Positions 26,136 through 59,557 of a stretch of 64,000 bases of DNA are shown here, piece by piece. The stretch covers positions 29,770,654 through 29,834,653 of the forward strand of contig NC_085052.1 of the NCBI RefSeq assembly GCF_963662255.1, given 5' to 3'. The notes below the pieces were generated by a model. It saw only the letters and a list, made by a program, of their open reading frames with translations. It had not been told where the DNA came from and did no database searches. Made by a program: the position numbers and the translations under genes. This stretch comes from Cinclus cinclus (lineage: Eukaryota; Chordata; Aves; Passeriformes; Cinclidae). Position 1 is the stretch's first letter. Each line of letters opens with the position of its first letter.

Positions 26136-26158
26136 GTGACTACTTCTTAAGTAGTCAC
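26136..26158 (+). repeat. Perfect 10-bp inverted repeat, 3-nt loop
   Basis: GTGACTACTT and AAGTAGTCAC are separated by CTT, about 500 bp upstream of CpG island 2. Confidence 0.85.
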
Positions 26159-26568
26159 GGCTATATCCAAAACTGACCTTTCCTGCAGGGATTGTGCCCA
26201 TGCCCCTTACTGTTTAGTGACAGTTTTGTTGATGTCAAGTGGTAAATGAAGAGCCAGAGACTGCGGTTTTAGCAGGGGGCCACGTCTGGATTGTAGCACA
26301 CAGCCTAGAGCTACTCTCGCTGGTTCGAAAACAGCAAGTCTGGATTGTCGCTGTAAGAGAAAGGGAGGTTGTGGTTTAATCGTGATGTGCGTATCTTACA
26401 CGAAGGTTTCAAGCATTAGTCAGAATAAAGAGTAGTGATTTCAAAAGATACCGGCAGCACCTACAGTAAGAAATCGCACGCCCAACTTAGGGCATCATCC
26501 AGAGAGGGTTTCAGGACCTTTGTATATGCTAACAGTAATTACAGTGTATACGCATAAAGACTGCGTAC

Positions 26569-26585
26569 GGGGGGGGGGGGGGGGG
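26569..26585 (+). repeat. Poly-G run (G17)
   Basis: Seventeen consecutive G lie about 75 bp before the minisatellite and CpG island 2. Run length is assembly-sensitive. Confidence 0.9.
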
Positions 26586-26660
26586 TGTTGCTTTGTTTTC
26601 AAGTTGTGTCGTGTACGACCTTTTACCGTGCGAGAGGCCAGGGCGGAAAGCCTTCACTGT

Positions 26661-26888
26661 GGGCCATGGGGCAGGGGCGGGATGTGCCCCGGCCATCCCC
26701 GCTGCCATCCCCGCTGTGGGCCATGGGGCAGGGGCGGGATGTGCCCCGGCCATCCCCGCTGCCATCCCCGCTGTGGGCCATGGGGCAGGGGCGGGATGTG
26801 CCCCGGCCATCCCCGCTGCCATCCCCGCTGTGGGCCATGGGGCAGGGGCGGGATGTGCCCCGGCCATCCCCGCTGCCATCCCCGCTGC
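26661..26888 (+). repeat. 57-bp minisatellite, four copies plus degenerate edge
   Basis: Copies begin at GGGCCATGGGGC at 26661, 26718, 26775 and 26832, spaced exactly 57 bp and nearly identical. A fifth, diverged start is at 26889. The unit length is a multiple of three, so several frames on both strands stay open across the array. Confidence 0.95.
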
Positions 26889-26999
26889 GGGCCGTGGGTC
26901 TGTCCGCCGGGCGGGCATACGGGAGCGGCTCCATCCTCTGCCCCTCTGCGCGCGGCCACGGTTTCATGAATGAAATCTAATCGCCGCTCTTAAAATAAG

Positions 27000-27140
27000 A
27001 CCGCGGGGCTGGCGCGTCACGGCTGCCGCCGGCCCAGTCAGCGCAGCGGGCCGGGCCGGGCCGGGCGGGCCATGCCGCCTCCCTGCCGGGCCGCGCTGGC
27101 TCCGGGTGCTGCCCCGCCGCCGTGAGGAGCAGCGGGAAGG
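27000..27140 (+). other. Candidate alternative first exon in CpG island 2
   Basis: The sequence GCGGGAAGG|GTGAGCC supplies a good donor with GT at 27141-27142 inside the island. The left boundary is arbitrary because no transcription start can be read from the sequence. Open frames across it are a by-product of high GC. Confidence 0.4.
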
Positions 27141-27180
27141 GTGAGCCGCGGCGGCGGCCGCCACCCCCTCCGGTGCCGCC

Positions 27181-27209
27181 GGGCCGGGGCCGGGGCCGGG
27201 GCCGGGGCC
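27181..27209 (+). repeat. GGGCC(GGGGCC)4 hexanucleotide run
   Basis: Four perfect GGGGCC units follow GGGCC, 41 bp after the candidate donor at 27141. The sequence can form a G-quadruplex. A related GGGCC-rich run lies at about 27049-27070. Confidence 0.9.
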
Positions 27210-27400
27210 AGCCAGCCCCGCCGCACGCAGCCCGGCCGCCGGCCATCCCGCCCTCCCGGATAGGTCCCGCGTCGCCCGGGCGCGATCGTGCTCCGAGCTG
27301 CCGGCGTGCGGGCCGGGGCGGGCTGGCCGCCGGCGGTTCCGCAGGGGGCGGGTGGCGGCGCCCCGCGAGTCCCGTTTGTCTCTCCCGCCTCGTCGGGAGG

Positions 27401-30400
27401 GAGCTGGAGGTGGTGGCATCCTCCCCTCCTCCAAGGGTGGAGAGGGCTGAGTCCTTGGTGAAGCAGATCTGGCCGGCTTCCTTTTCCAGCGAGGCCACGA
27501 CGTGCAAGGCAAAAATAGAGAGTATGATGTGTACGGGAAGCAGCGACCTCCTGGCCCTTGGTACCTCCGAGTGTCATTTAGTAAAAACCCGAAGGATCTC
27601 TTTTTCCCCTCCTCTTTCTTTTCCACCTGCTGTGTCTGTGGAGTCTGCCGTGAGTTGCTGTGACAACAGCAGGAGGCTGTTGGAGGGGTTCTTGTGGCAC
27701 AGATTATCAGGTATCTATTTGCGGGCCATAGGAAGGGGCTGTAGAGACAAACAGCAGTGGACTTTGTTTAGTCAGCCTTTAGTGGGTATTGTGGCATCTG
27801 ACACCTAGAGCAAAGAGAAATCCGTCACTGGACATACCTGGGCATGGGTGGAGGAGTTGCTGTCTACTGGTCAAGACACTACTCTGAAGGCAACAATATA
27901 CTTGTTTAAAAATGATAGTAATAAAAGAAAGCCCTTGAGGCTCTGCATATGGTCACAGCAAGAGCAAAGAATGATGCCAGGAAGTCTCAATGACTTTGTT
28001 CATCCTCAGTTTGTGTATTATTTCAGGACACGCAGCTGACTTGAAGCCAAATGTTCATCTTGAGCTGTGTAATAGCTTGAGCTGTAATAGAAGCTGAGGT
28101 GGAAATTAGCTGTTCCAGCATGCTTTAGCTGCTGGTCTTTTTAGGCAAAAATAATGCATGTGGGGAGAAACCCACTGTTGTTAGGATTACACTCAAGAAT
28201 TTCTTGTCATGACTGCTCAGTGTAAGTAGTAATATTTCAGTGCAGGGTGTATTTCAGGATCAGGAGTCACACTTTATGGAAATTGAATAGATTAATTTCT
28301 TTTTGGTATTTTTTCTGAGGTCCTCTTCCATTAGGTTATGCTTTTCTTTCTATGCTTCTATGTTGCATTTGCACACCTGATTCTGTGTCTCAGATATATA
28401 TAGTGTATCTACACACTAATAACAGAAGAAAGAAAAAGTGAGTTCAGTATTTGTATTAGGGTTCTTTATCTAAGTGACATAATACTTAAAGAATATAAGA
28501 TCTGGGACAGGCTCAGATACGCAGAAGTAATTTTATCCAAGAAGAAATAAACATCAATTTTAGCTCTGGGAAGCTTTCAAAAACTCCTGTGCTTTTTAAA
28601 ACTCCAAGCTTCGTAAATACTGCAAAGCATTAGGCTGACAGGAAGAGCTGATCACTTGACCAGTAAATCCTGATGTTTGATTCTTTGTTAATACATTTTA
28701 TTTGCTGGAAAAATGCTTAAGTCCTCTATCCAGATGTTACCCTGTGTTGAAGGGGATGAAAGGACAGAGAAGCCTTGAAGGAGGAGAAGCAAAGGAGCAA
28801 CAGGTATTTGACATGCTCCTCCCTTGCTCCCTTCTGTCCTGCCAGAAAAATATGCAAACATTGTAGAGGAAAGTATGTGCTTGAGAAGGAGGAAAAGGAA
28901 AAGCTTGGGCATCCTTGCTGCATGCAGCAGATTTGCAGAGCAGCTGAGAGACTGGGTGATTGTATCCTTGGATCACCGATTTGGTTTCCATAAAAGAGCT
29001 CAAAAGTTTCTGCTGAAGGAGTGAGTGGTACATGAGCTATAATTGGTGTACCTGCAGTGTGTGTGGTCATAGCTGAGGCTCTTTGGCATTACAGACAGGT
29101 GATGAAATAAAAATATGGATTCCCTTTTCCTCCCATCCAACACTACTCTTACTTTTCTGTTTTCCTCTCCTTTCTGTCTGACCTGAGACACAAGATAGCA
29201 ATTTCTTTCTTATTTTTATTTTTTTCTATTTTTTTTTGCAAATGAATCTCTGTGTGGCACTAGACATTACAAGTAAACCCCACATCTATGTGCCTCCTGC
29301 ACTATTCCCTTAATGTTGCTGGATTTGCATTTGAGACAAAAGTGCAGAACTTGAGCCATGATCTGAAAATAGCATTTACCTGAAGTCTGCCATCCTGAAG
29401 TATTTGCTGTTCCAGTCAGTGTTTAAGTCCTTGGATGGGTTTTTCCTCCTGTCATTATGAGGTCTCACTCTCCTTTGGTAGTTTCCTAGTGGTAACAATG
29501 TCTGGGAATGAATAAAATCACATATGATGTCTAAGATCACGGATTGACAAATAAGAGAATATGTAAGAAATGTCACATGAAGTTCCGGAAGCAAGAGCCT
29601 GAATCTGTCTTTGGGAAAGAGAACAATACAAAAAGTGAATTCAACAGCTCTCTGTGCTAGAAGGTCACCAGTGTCTCTGGAATATTCTTTGTAGCTCTAG
29701 TGAATCTCGATAAATATTTTTCCCACAGAAATGCACAGAAGTTTTGAGAATGCCTTATTTGGTGGTTATTGTTATTCTTTCAGTACTGTTGGGAACAGTG
29801 CTTAGGAACAGCATGTAGTGTCAACACCTGTTTTATGCATGGGTACAATCACTAACAATCTCTTCTACAGTATCAGTAGTTTAATACTGAACAAGCATCT
29901 TAATTACATGAGAGTAAAACTAGGCTTTTCATGGAGTTTATTACCTTGAAACCTGGTAGTGTTGAGTCAGACTTTTCCAGGGACCCATCTTCCTTTAAGC
30001 TTTGAGTTTTATATGTTATCCCTGATACTCTTAGGCGTGGGAGGCACACTAAGCTGCAGCTTTGCCTCAGTTATGTTCATCCAAATACCAAAGCAGGAAT
30101 CAGAGCACCTGATGCTCTGTCTACACTGATGGATCATGTGATGCCATAGCAAGGGATCTGGGAATGAAAAAATTGGTGCTGAGGACCCAGTGTCCACACT
30201 GCACACAGCTCAGGGACAAAGGGTGTTAACCTCAGATTGCCTTTAATCTGGTCTCATGGACTGAATCACTAGTGGGTGGCACACCTTCCCCTTCAGAATT
30301 TATGCACTCTGGCTACACCTGATGTGAACCAAACCATGGAATATTTGCTTCAAAAATGTATTTTTGAGCTGAATTAACACACTATTAGCAGTGAACCCTT

Positions 30401-33400
30401 TTTCAGCTCCTGCAGCATTATTTTCTGTTGTAGAAGGAGAACTGAGTCCTAATTTTTGTGCATTTTATGTGTGGCTGCTTTAGAAAGTGCCAGCTTTTTG
30501 GTGATGGTTATCACCATCAAAGGGTATTGTCCATTCTTCAGGTGCTTGGTTCTCAGCCACTTTTATTCATGTCAGCCACAGTTAATTTCAGTTTGCGTGT
30601 GACAGATTATGACCCACAGCAATGCCAGATCTTGGTCACTGCCTAGTCCCTTGTGTCTGCTATGATTATCTCTGGTGAGTGGAATGAATAGTCAGTTGTA
30701 GCCAGGTATATCTGGAATCCTCTCAAAATGCATAGGCGAAGCTAAAGTGACAGCCTTTAATCAGTCATGTACCAGCTATAGGGATGGTTCCACCTTTCCA
30801 GGGGTGGGTCCACTATGGGCACTGTTTTGCACATCTCTGTGCACACAAAGAAATACGAAGCAATAGGAGGCACAAGGGGCTGCCTTGTGCAGTGGCTTGT
30901 TCTTGGGGTAGACTCTGGAAAATTGGTGAAGGGAGGAGTGGCAGTACTGCAGTTTCTGCCACCACATAAACACTCATCCCAGATTCCACACATTCCCTGA
31001 AATGGTTAAATGTCCTTCACCTTAATGTGCCTTAATTTCTAGGGCAATGATCTCATCACAAAGGCTATCCCAAGGTATGTCACAGGTCAAAATAATATGT
31101 AAGCTGCTCAGTGTAATCAGCTTGTTGATTTCTGCCCTTTAGGTCTTCCAGAACTTGTCAGATAATTGACACAGCTCAAGTGTAATGCCGGACTATACAT
31201 TTGGGTCTATTTGGTCTGATAGACTGAGTTTGTACAACACAAAAACACATCCTTGTGAGCTGCATTTTTTTGTCTTAGAGGAGACTCGGGAGAATCTGTT
31301 ATTGTACCTAAAATTGAATGTTTTCATTGTCAGCTACTGAACTGTCTGCCCTCTGCTGAGGGCAGTCTGTTTTATTGTTATGTGGGAAGAATTTGTGTTT
31401 TACTAGTATGTCTGATTTTTGGGCATCTGAGGAAATGCTCATTCTTACTGAACAAAAGTTTTTGTGTCATCACAGAGGTAGGCTTGGTGCTAGGATCTGG
31501 GCTTGATGAAGGATCCTAATAATTAACAGAAACAAACAAATCTGGAGTCATGCAGACAGTGAAAGAGCAGAGTGACAGGTGTCTGATGCTACAAACCAGG
31601 AATTATTATTCCATCTCTACAGTTTCAGTGAGAGTTGTGGTGATGATTTGACTAAGAAGTTTTCTAGCAAACTTAGAGACATCTGTTCTGTCTTCAACTT
31701 TACATCATTAGGGGCTTCTCCTTTATTTCTGTGGGAAGCCATGGTCAACCCCTTTAAAACTTGAGGGGATTATGGCAGCTGAATGGAAACTTCTGATAGC
31801 TTCTGTCCTTTAAAAGTAAGAGATAGCTTCCAGAAATGGATGTGACACTTATTGATCAAAAGCTGACATGAAAGAAGCCGGTTCAGGCAAGCCCAGTGGA
31901 GTCTCTCTTGATGACAACCTGTGTTTAACTTCTCCAGCTGTATCAAATTTTAGCAGCATTCTCAGGGATTTATTTCTTTGTTGATACTGGCCCTAAGCTA
32001 TCCCAGGACAGAAGAAAAAGAGTAGAACTAGGTTCTGCCCTTGTGGAAGATAAAGATGTTTTGTTGACATGCATTCTTGTGGGCAGCAACAGCAGGGTTA
32101 TCTCATTTATCACCTTGTGCAGTGAAACATTTCCATCAGGTGCCATTCTCTTTCTACCCATGGGAGAGCCCAAGGTCTCACATTTGCAGTCATGTCAGCT
32201 GTAGAATATAAGGCTTTTTCTCCTTCCCCAGTCATGGGTGTATCTGCTGTTTTCTTCTGCTGATGGACCAGGTAGGGCAAGTAGGTAATACATTCCAGAG
32301 TTAATCTTGAATTTCTTCCTTCTGAGGCAGTCTCTTCAGTCTTTCCATGTAAACTGACAGAACTTTAAGTAATGGCAATAGGATAGTGCTGCTTCATCCT
32401 GGACAAGAATCCAGCCTGATATGCATCATGCCTTCCTTTGTCCCCTGGTGACCTAATGATCTGATCCCACCTTGAGTCTTACTACTCTTTGTCACCAGCT
32501 AGTTCTTTGATGCTGACCAGGAATAGTTTTCCTTTTGAAACCTGTCTCCCCAAGAGGCCTCCTGTGATTTAATAAAATACTAATATTAAAGTACACCTTG
32601 TAAAAAATATTTTGTGATGGTCTTTCAGCAGCTGGTGGTTTATCTGTTGCTTGATCCCATGTTGTGATTAACTTCACAAATATACTTGGTGGGGCCCTAA
32701 ATTCATTTATTAAATTGAACCAAACCACAAAACAGCCTTTTGGCCCTTAACCTTTCCCCAAATCAGAGCTGTCTGTGAATTCTACTGTCTTGCACAAGTG
32801 AACACTAAGTTCCCCCTGCTTTGTCTGCTGGCATATCTGTGTTCATCCACTAAAGATTCTGAAAGAACACATGGCAGGTTATGTATTGAGAACAAACATT
32901 TCACACGCTTATTCTGGCTCGTGTGCTTGTTGGTCCCTGCCAGCATACTGGTGCCTTGGGATTCTGCACTGCAAGGTAGTTGATTTCATTGCCTGAAGAA
33001 CTTGGCATTTTGTATCTCCTTTTCCAGTTTCCATGGTTGCAAGCAGTAACTTTGCAACTTGGGGATGGAGGCAAGAGTGTCATGTAGTCTTGTAATTTTT
33101 TTATATTCTTCTTTACATATTGTTGCCTAATGGCTCTCTGAAGGAGTCACTCCAAAACTATACTAAAAAATACATCTCCAGAATAGATTTAAATATGGAG
33201 TAGGTACAAATGCACTTTCATATAGTTTCAGGAGAGTATGTTTTCTGGGGGGTAATTGTTGATGATCTTATTGCCTTACTGGTGGCCTGAGTTTTTGAGA
33301 TAATGCCCATGCCCACCATTCATATTAAGTCATGTTAGACTTTGGTGTCTCTTTCCATTAGATTTCTTTGGCAAAGCTGTGACATTTTAATTGTGGTTGG

Positions 33401-36400
33401 CACCCCCTTTGTTTGAAGGAGTTCCTGGTTTGTATGTTTGGTCAGATTACTTGAAATTATTTTTTTTCCCCCATAGAATAGCTTGAAGAAAAACTCCACT
33501 GAGCAGGCAAGGTTCTTACATGCTGTCTTTCTGAACTGTCATCTGAAGAGTTTGCTCTTAGCACAAGAGCTAAGTAAAATTCTTGCTTTGAGGGGTCCTG
33601 TAAGTACAGCGCTAAGAAGTAAATGGCTGCAGGATCTCGCCTCATAATCACTGATTAATGTAGACACTCCTAGTGATTTGTTTGTGGTGTTTGTGATTTG
33701 TTTGGGCTGAAGAGAAAAGGGTTGATAATTAGCTACTGTTTGAACAAAAATCTTGGTTATGTTTTGTATATGCTAAGTGAGGATTTTAAACATCTGGACA
33801 TTTCAAAGTGGGCATTTAGAGATCCACAGGGACAGGCAACTCACTATTGGTTTTGGATCTTCATCCACCTTGTTTCTGTCAGAGAAGAATGCAGTCATAG
33901 CTTTGTATATATTAAACTGCATTCTTATAACAAGTTCATGGTTATGATCTGGTTATCTATTGTATATTAGTACGCCTACACTAATAGAGAGAGTTAGAGG
34001 GATTGTGTGTCTCTGTTGTGTTTAATCTGTGTACCAGCGGACTCGATAATCAAGTGATATGCTTCATTACAGATCTTTTGGAAAATTTCTCTAGAAAGGG
34101 ATTGTTTCATTACTGAGGCTGAGCAACTCACATACTATGGCAAGCACAACTGTTTTATAGTGGTAACAATAACAACTCCTTTAGTAATGAAGAAAAACTA
34201 AATGAAAAACCAAGCACCCCACAGCAATTTGAGGTGAAGCAACAGAAAAAGAAATTGGCAACCATAACAATCTGCAAGCTGAGGTTAAAAACAGTAGCCT
34301 TATATTTCTTCGGAAATAAATCAGCTTTATTTGGAATATTTTGTAACTGCTAATCAAGTGAATTAATTAAATGGCTTTATGTTAGATCTTGAGTCTGCTC
34401 ACATCTCCTGCTTTTTTTTTGGCTGCCTGTGTCTTCTCTTCATCTGCAAACAATCACAGGTGACAATGTAAAAATAGAACATCCTAAGAGATTTTTGAGA
34501 TCCTGTGTTATTTTTATGGGTATCTTTTTCCATTTCCATCCATCTGCTCATCTTTCTTTAGAACTGGATTTATCAGCTGAGTCTTGTGCTCCTTTCTTTT
34601 GGAAACGGTGATTTCTGATCAGACATTTTCCTTGGTAGGTTCCTTGCTGCCCCTCATTTGATGGCCTTTCTGTCTTTCTCTGACTTTTTTGTCAGTGCCC
34701 TTTCTGGGACTGGTTGCATTTCCAGTAGCTTTCCTCATTGTTTTACCCTGCTTTGTTTTGCTGTTAAGCTAAACTATTGCTGGTTGTAGGTTGGTTTCAG
34801 CAAGCTTTTTGTTGATCTTAGAACGTTATGACCTTATTTTTAATCTTTATATACGTAGCTTTGTTCTTGTCTAAGATACTCCATTTCAGTTCCAATTGGT
34901 CTTCACGGATATTACCAGACTTTCAAAGCTCAAATCTAGTTGTCTTACTTCTGTTTGGCTTTTTTTAAATTCTAGATTTGTAAATACATGTTTAGCATTT
35001 TTAATCAGTATGATGATATAATAAGTTTAGCACCGGCTTAATCTAGAGGCTACCTTAAAAAAACTAATTGTGGCTGGTTTTTTTAGATCTTGTATGTATT
35101 CCTGGCTTTAATCATTCCAGTAGCCAGAAGGCATCTGGCTAGATTTGTAAACATTTAATCAACTTGTTTTGCTAATTGTTTATACTGTAATTTGTTGTTA
35201 GTATCTGGTTTTACTTGAGGTGTCTAAATATCTGTCCAGGCTTCTGTCTGTCAGTCTCTTCAGGAGCTATTTCTGCTTTAATCACTTTCTGAAAACTAGT
35301 GAACAATATTAAAATTATCTGCATTTTTAACACATACTTACATTATAGATACTGGAGGGTATTTAAAATTTTTCTTTAACATAGCTACAGAACTCTACTT
35401 TTGTTTTTATTGCCAGTTTATTTTAATCTCTGACCTGTGCAGTATTGAGTCATGCTAAAAATATCTTCATTAGATTGCCATTGATCTACTACAGCAGGGC
35501 ATTCAGGCATGCTGTGTCTGAGTCCTGTGATAACTTTGCTTTAATTAAGTTATTAAGTATATTGGAAAATTAAAGCCCCAGTAATTTAATTTTTTTCATT
35601 TGTTCCTTTTCTAGGCTTCTCAGATAGTTGCATTGATTTATCTAGTTCCTTTTATTTAGATTTCCCTGTTAATTTTAAACTGGCTATGTTATACTCTTGG
35701 AAATTTTTTATGATTCCAGACTCTGTACTTAATACATGTTTTGTGACTGATTGAAGCACATTTTTGCAGAAATACCATTTAAGAACTTTGGAAGAATTTT
35801 TAAATCAAACAGTTATATAATACCACAGCAAATCTGTATAACAGCATTTTAATGGAATATTGGGTTGGAAAAAAATTGATTTGGTAGTTTAAAACCAACC
35901 AGACACACTGGCTAGCCATGCTCCTTTGTTTTGCTTTCTAGCCTTGTAAACATTTCCTCATTCCATCTGTGATGTCTAGTCCATGCATGAATAAAATATG
36001 AAGTAATTTAATACCACATAATATGTCAAGGAGGTTGCTGTTTACTCTCAGACTTGAAACTTTTTACGATCACTTGCTGAAAGCTCTTGGGGTTTTGCTA
36101 CTCATTTGGGGCCCTGCCTATGAGGCCATGGTGTATGAACAAGCCACATTCTATTTAGTGTGGAGAAAAAAGAAGTATTGTTTTTGTCTTTTTATTTGTA
36201 TCGTGACTGTATCCTTCCCATGGATGCTGAGGAGGAACAAGGAGTTAGCTCTTGGTTCTCTTCTTGTGTCTGGAATCCCAGAAAGGGTACAGAGCCTATG
36301 GCCATCCCAGCTATCAGCCCCATGGGAGCTCACATCCAGCAGGCAGCTGGGGCTGGATCACAGACAGGGAGCTGGAAGCCTCTGGAGCGCTTCACCTCCA

Positions 36401-38179
36401 GACTAGCAACCCCTCAGGATGCAGGTTACAGGGCAGGTGATGGGATAAAGGCTGTCTCTTCATGGCTTTGTGTCCTTACTGGTTCCAGCCCCTGTGTGCA
36501 GCAGCTGGGTACCACGAGGCCGTGAGGGTTCACGTGTGGCCGATGCTCTGTGTGTGTGTTTGCTCTGCATCTGGCAGATTGCAGAGCTCTGCTTGTGCAA
36601 CCGTGCGCTTGTGCCAGCATGCAAAGTGTCTGGGCCCACGTTTCAGTCTCTGCTAGAATAACTTCAGAATGTATTCTCATGGGCTAGTCTGTGCTGCAGC
36701 ATTTCCAGAAGCATTCAGCGTCTGTGGGAACATCAGTGTTGCACAGTAGTGGCAAAAATCACTCTTGCACCTTGTCTGTGTCATCCCTAACTCCTCCCTC
36801 CACGTGTAAATAAAGATTACAAATGTGCCTTAGCCATTATAGTTATTAGCACACAGTCCATACTCAAAATTTTATCTAAATGGGTAACCTTGACTTCTAA
36901 CAAAGAAGTTTCTTGGCGTACATCAGCTTAAATAATGAAAAAGAATACAGTTAAATCAGTGTTTGACTAGTAGTTGCTAAACGTGTTTTTTTCTTAAATC
37001 AGAACATAGTGCCTCTGACAGTGAAAAATGGACACCAAAATACCTTGAATTCGTTATTCTAAACAGCCTGACAGCTAATATTTAGTCAATATTTAAGTGT
37101 GAATGCGATGTGAATATTAAAAAAGATATTAAATAATTGGATATCTTTATCTGTAGTGCTTTCTTCTCAGAAAAGAGGACACCATCACTCCAGATGATGA
37201 CCTGTGTTTGTCAATTAAATTGCTGTAGGTTTCTTGCTGAAATAACTATTAGGCAAGCCTTCCTGAAAAGGTTTGTGACTTGCATTTTCCCTTTTCTCCC
37301 TCCTTGATTACAATTCCCTGGCAGAGACCAGATTACTCAGCAGATTGCTAGACATTAGAAAACCAAATTCAAATGTACCAAACTATGATCCCACACATGA
37401 AAATGACAGACTCTAGTAGACATGCATGAGTTGGTTTTAGATTTTGAAATACCTGTTTTTTGCAGCTTGCCTTTGTATCCAGGCATTTGTTCAATATATT
37501 GCTGTAGAATATTTAAGAGAATAGTTTCAATAATAAAATTTTCCATGAGGACAGTATCTTCAAAAAACTTGTTCTCTTCATTTTTCATTTCACATCAAGG
37601 AGAATTTCTAGGTATAGATAACTGTATCTGCAAGTTCCTGCTTGGCTCTTTGTTATCATTTTAGTCCATGATCTGTACAAACTTCTCCTTGGACAATTAA
37701 GAGTGTATGATACTTGCAGGATATAATGGGAATTGTGGTTTTGTAGCAAACAGTCTCTGGAGTCATCTTACAAGTGACTTTTATTGTGTGCTAAAGCCAT
37801 CTGTGTGACTTGCTGTTAGCAATATTGTCTGGACAGCCCTAAATCAAATCCTGAATGGTTTAGGCAGGTTTCAAAGGCAGGTTTATACTGGTATCCTTCA
37901 GGTTAAACCCACTGATGCCCAGGCTTTTTTTCCTCCTGGCATAAAAAGTATTAGCAAAAGGTAAGTTTATGCTAGCTGTCCTTGTTTCACCAAGATCTAT
38001 CTTCTGCAAACAGGCTTGTGTTTACAGAAACCAAAGTGAAAAAAAGCATGTGAACAGCATAAAGCCACTGCGGTCCAAATAGTTGTGTATTTGCATAACC
38101 GAGCAGTATTTAAAGGACTGTCTGGCTTACTTTAGGACAGTTTACCACACACTTTTCTTTAAGAGTTTGTTGTCTCCAG
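27401..38179. other. Presumed intron between CpG island 2 and the ATG exon
   Basis: Mostly AT-rich non-coding sequence. A moderately GC-rich patch at about 36280-36640 holds a 127-codon open frame with no family resemblance that I recognise. Further 5' UTR exons may lie here but none stands out. Confidence 0.6.
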
Positions 38180-38282
38180 GCATCTCTCAACAAGTGGAAG
38201 TAAAAGGCTCTGATTCTAAACAGCACTGTTTTCACACAGAAGTAGAAAACAAGTTTAACTGTCTTGTTCCAGTTTTTGATAA
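38180..38282 (+). other. RHOBTB1: RHOBTB1 5' UTR part of the first coding exon (left edge uncertain)
   Basis: Three candidate acceptors precede the ATG: TTGTTGTCTCCAG (ends 38179), TTTTCACACAG (ends 38239) and TCTTGTTCCAG (ends 38272). The first has the best pyrimidine tract and is used for this entry. The segment contains no ATG, and TAA abuts the start codon. Transcript data would settle which acceptor is used. Confidence 0.5.

Positions 38283-59557
<21,275 letters not shown>

Larger units (their letters stand above)
12764..26568. other. Presumed 5' intron containing three solo LTRs
   Basis: Non-coding DNA interrupted by LTRs at 14419, 19619 and 23871, a CR1 piece at 20760 and paired hairpins at 17035. 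The rest shows no coding or RNA-gene signal that I can recognise. Confidence 0.6.
26640..27400 (+). promoter_or_regulatory. RHOBTB1: CpG island 2, candidate alternative promoter
   Basis: This is a second GC- and CpG-rich block, about 19 kb nearer the RHOBTB1 ATG, containing GC-box-like runs and the donor at 27141. It is bounded upstream by the 57-bp minisatellite. It may drive a shorter 5' UTR form of RHOBTB1. A bidirectional or antisense transcript is equally possible from sequence alone. Confidence 0.65.

Noticed and set aside
26661..26888. CRISPR-like regular spacing
   Set aside because: The whole 57-bp unit repeats with no unique spacers, and the genome is eukaryotic.
26520..26980. Repeat proteins of 100-150 residues
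   Set aside because: Produced by the 57-bp minisatellite in many frames at once.
26964..27808. Open frames up to 228 codons around CpG island 2
   Set aside because: Same GC effect: overlapping frames on both strands with low-complexity products.
36023..36525. Possible single-exon gene of 120-127 codons
   Set aside because: No recognisable motif, two overlapping frames, and only a locally GC-richer patch. No promoter or splice context.
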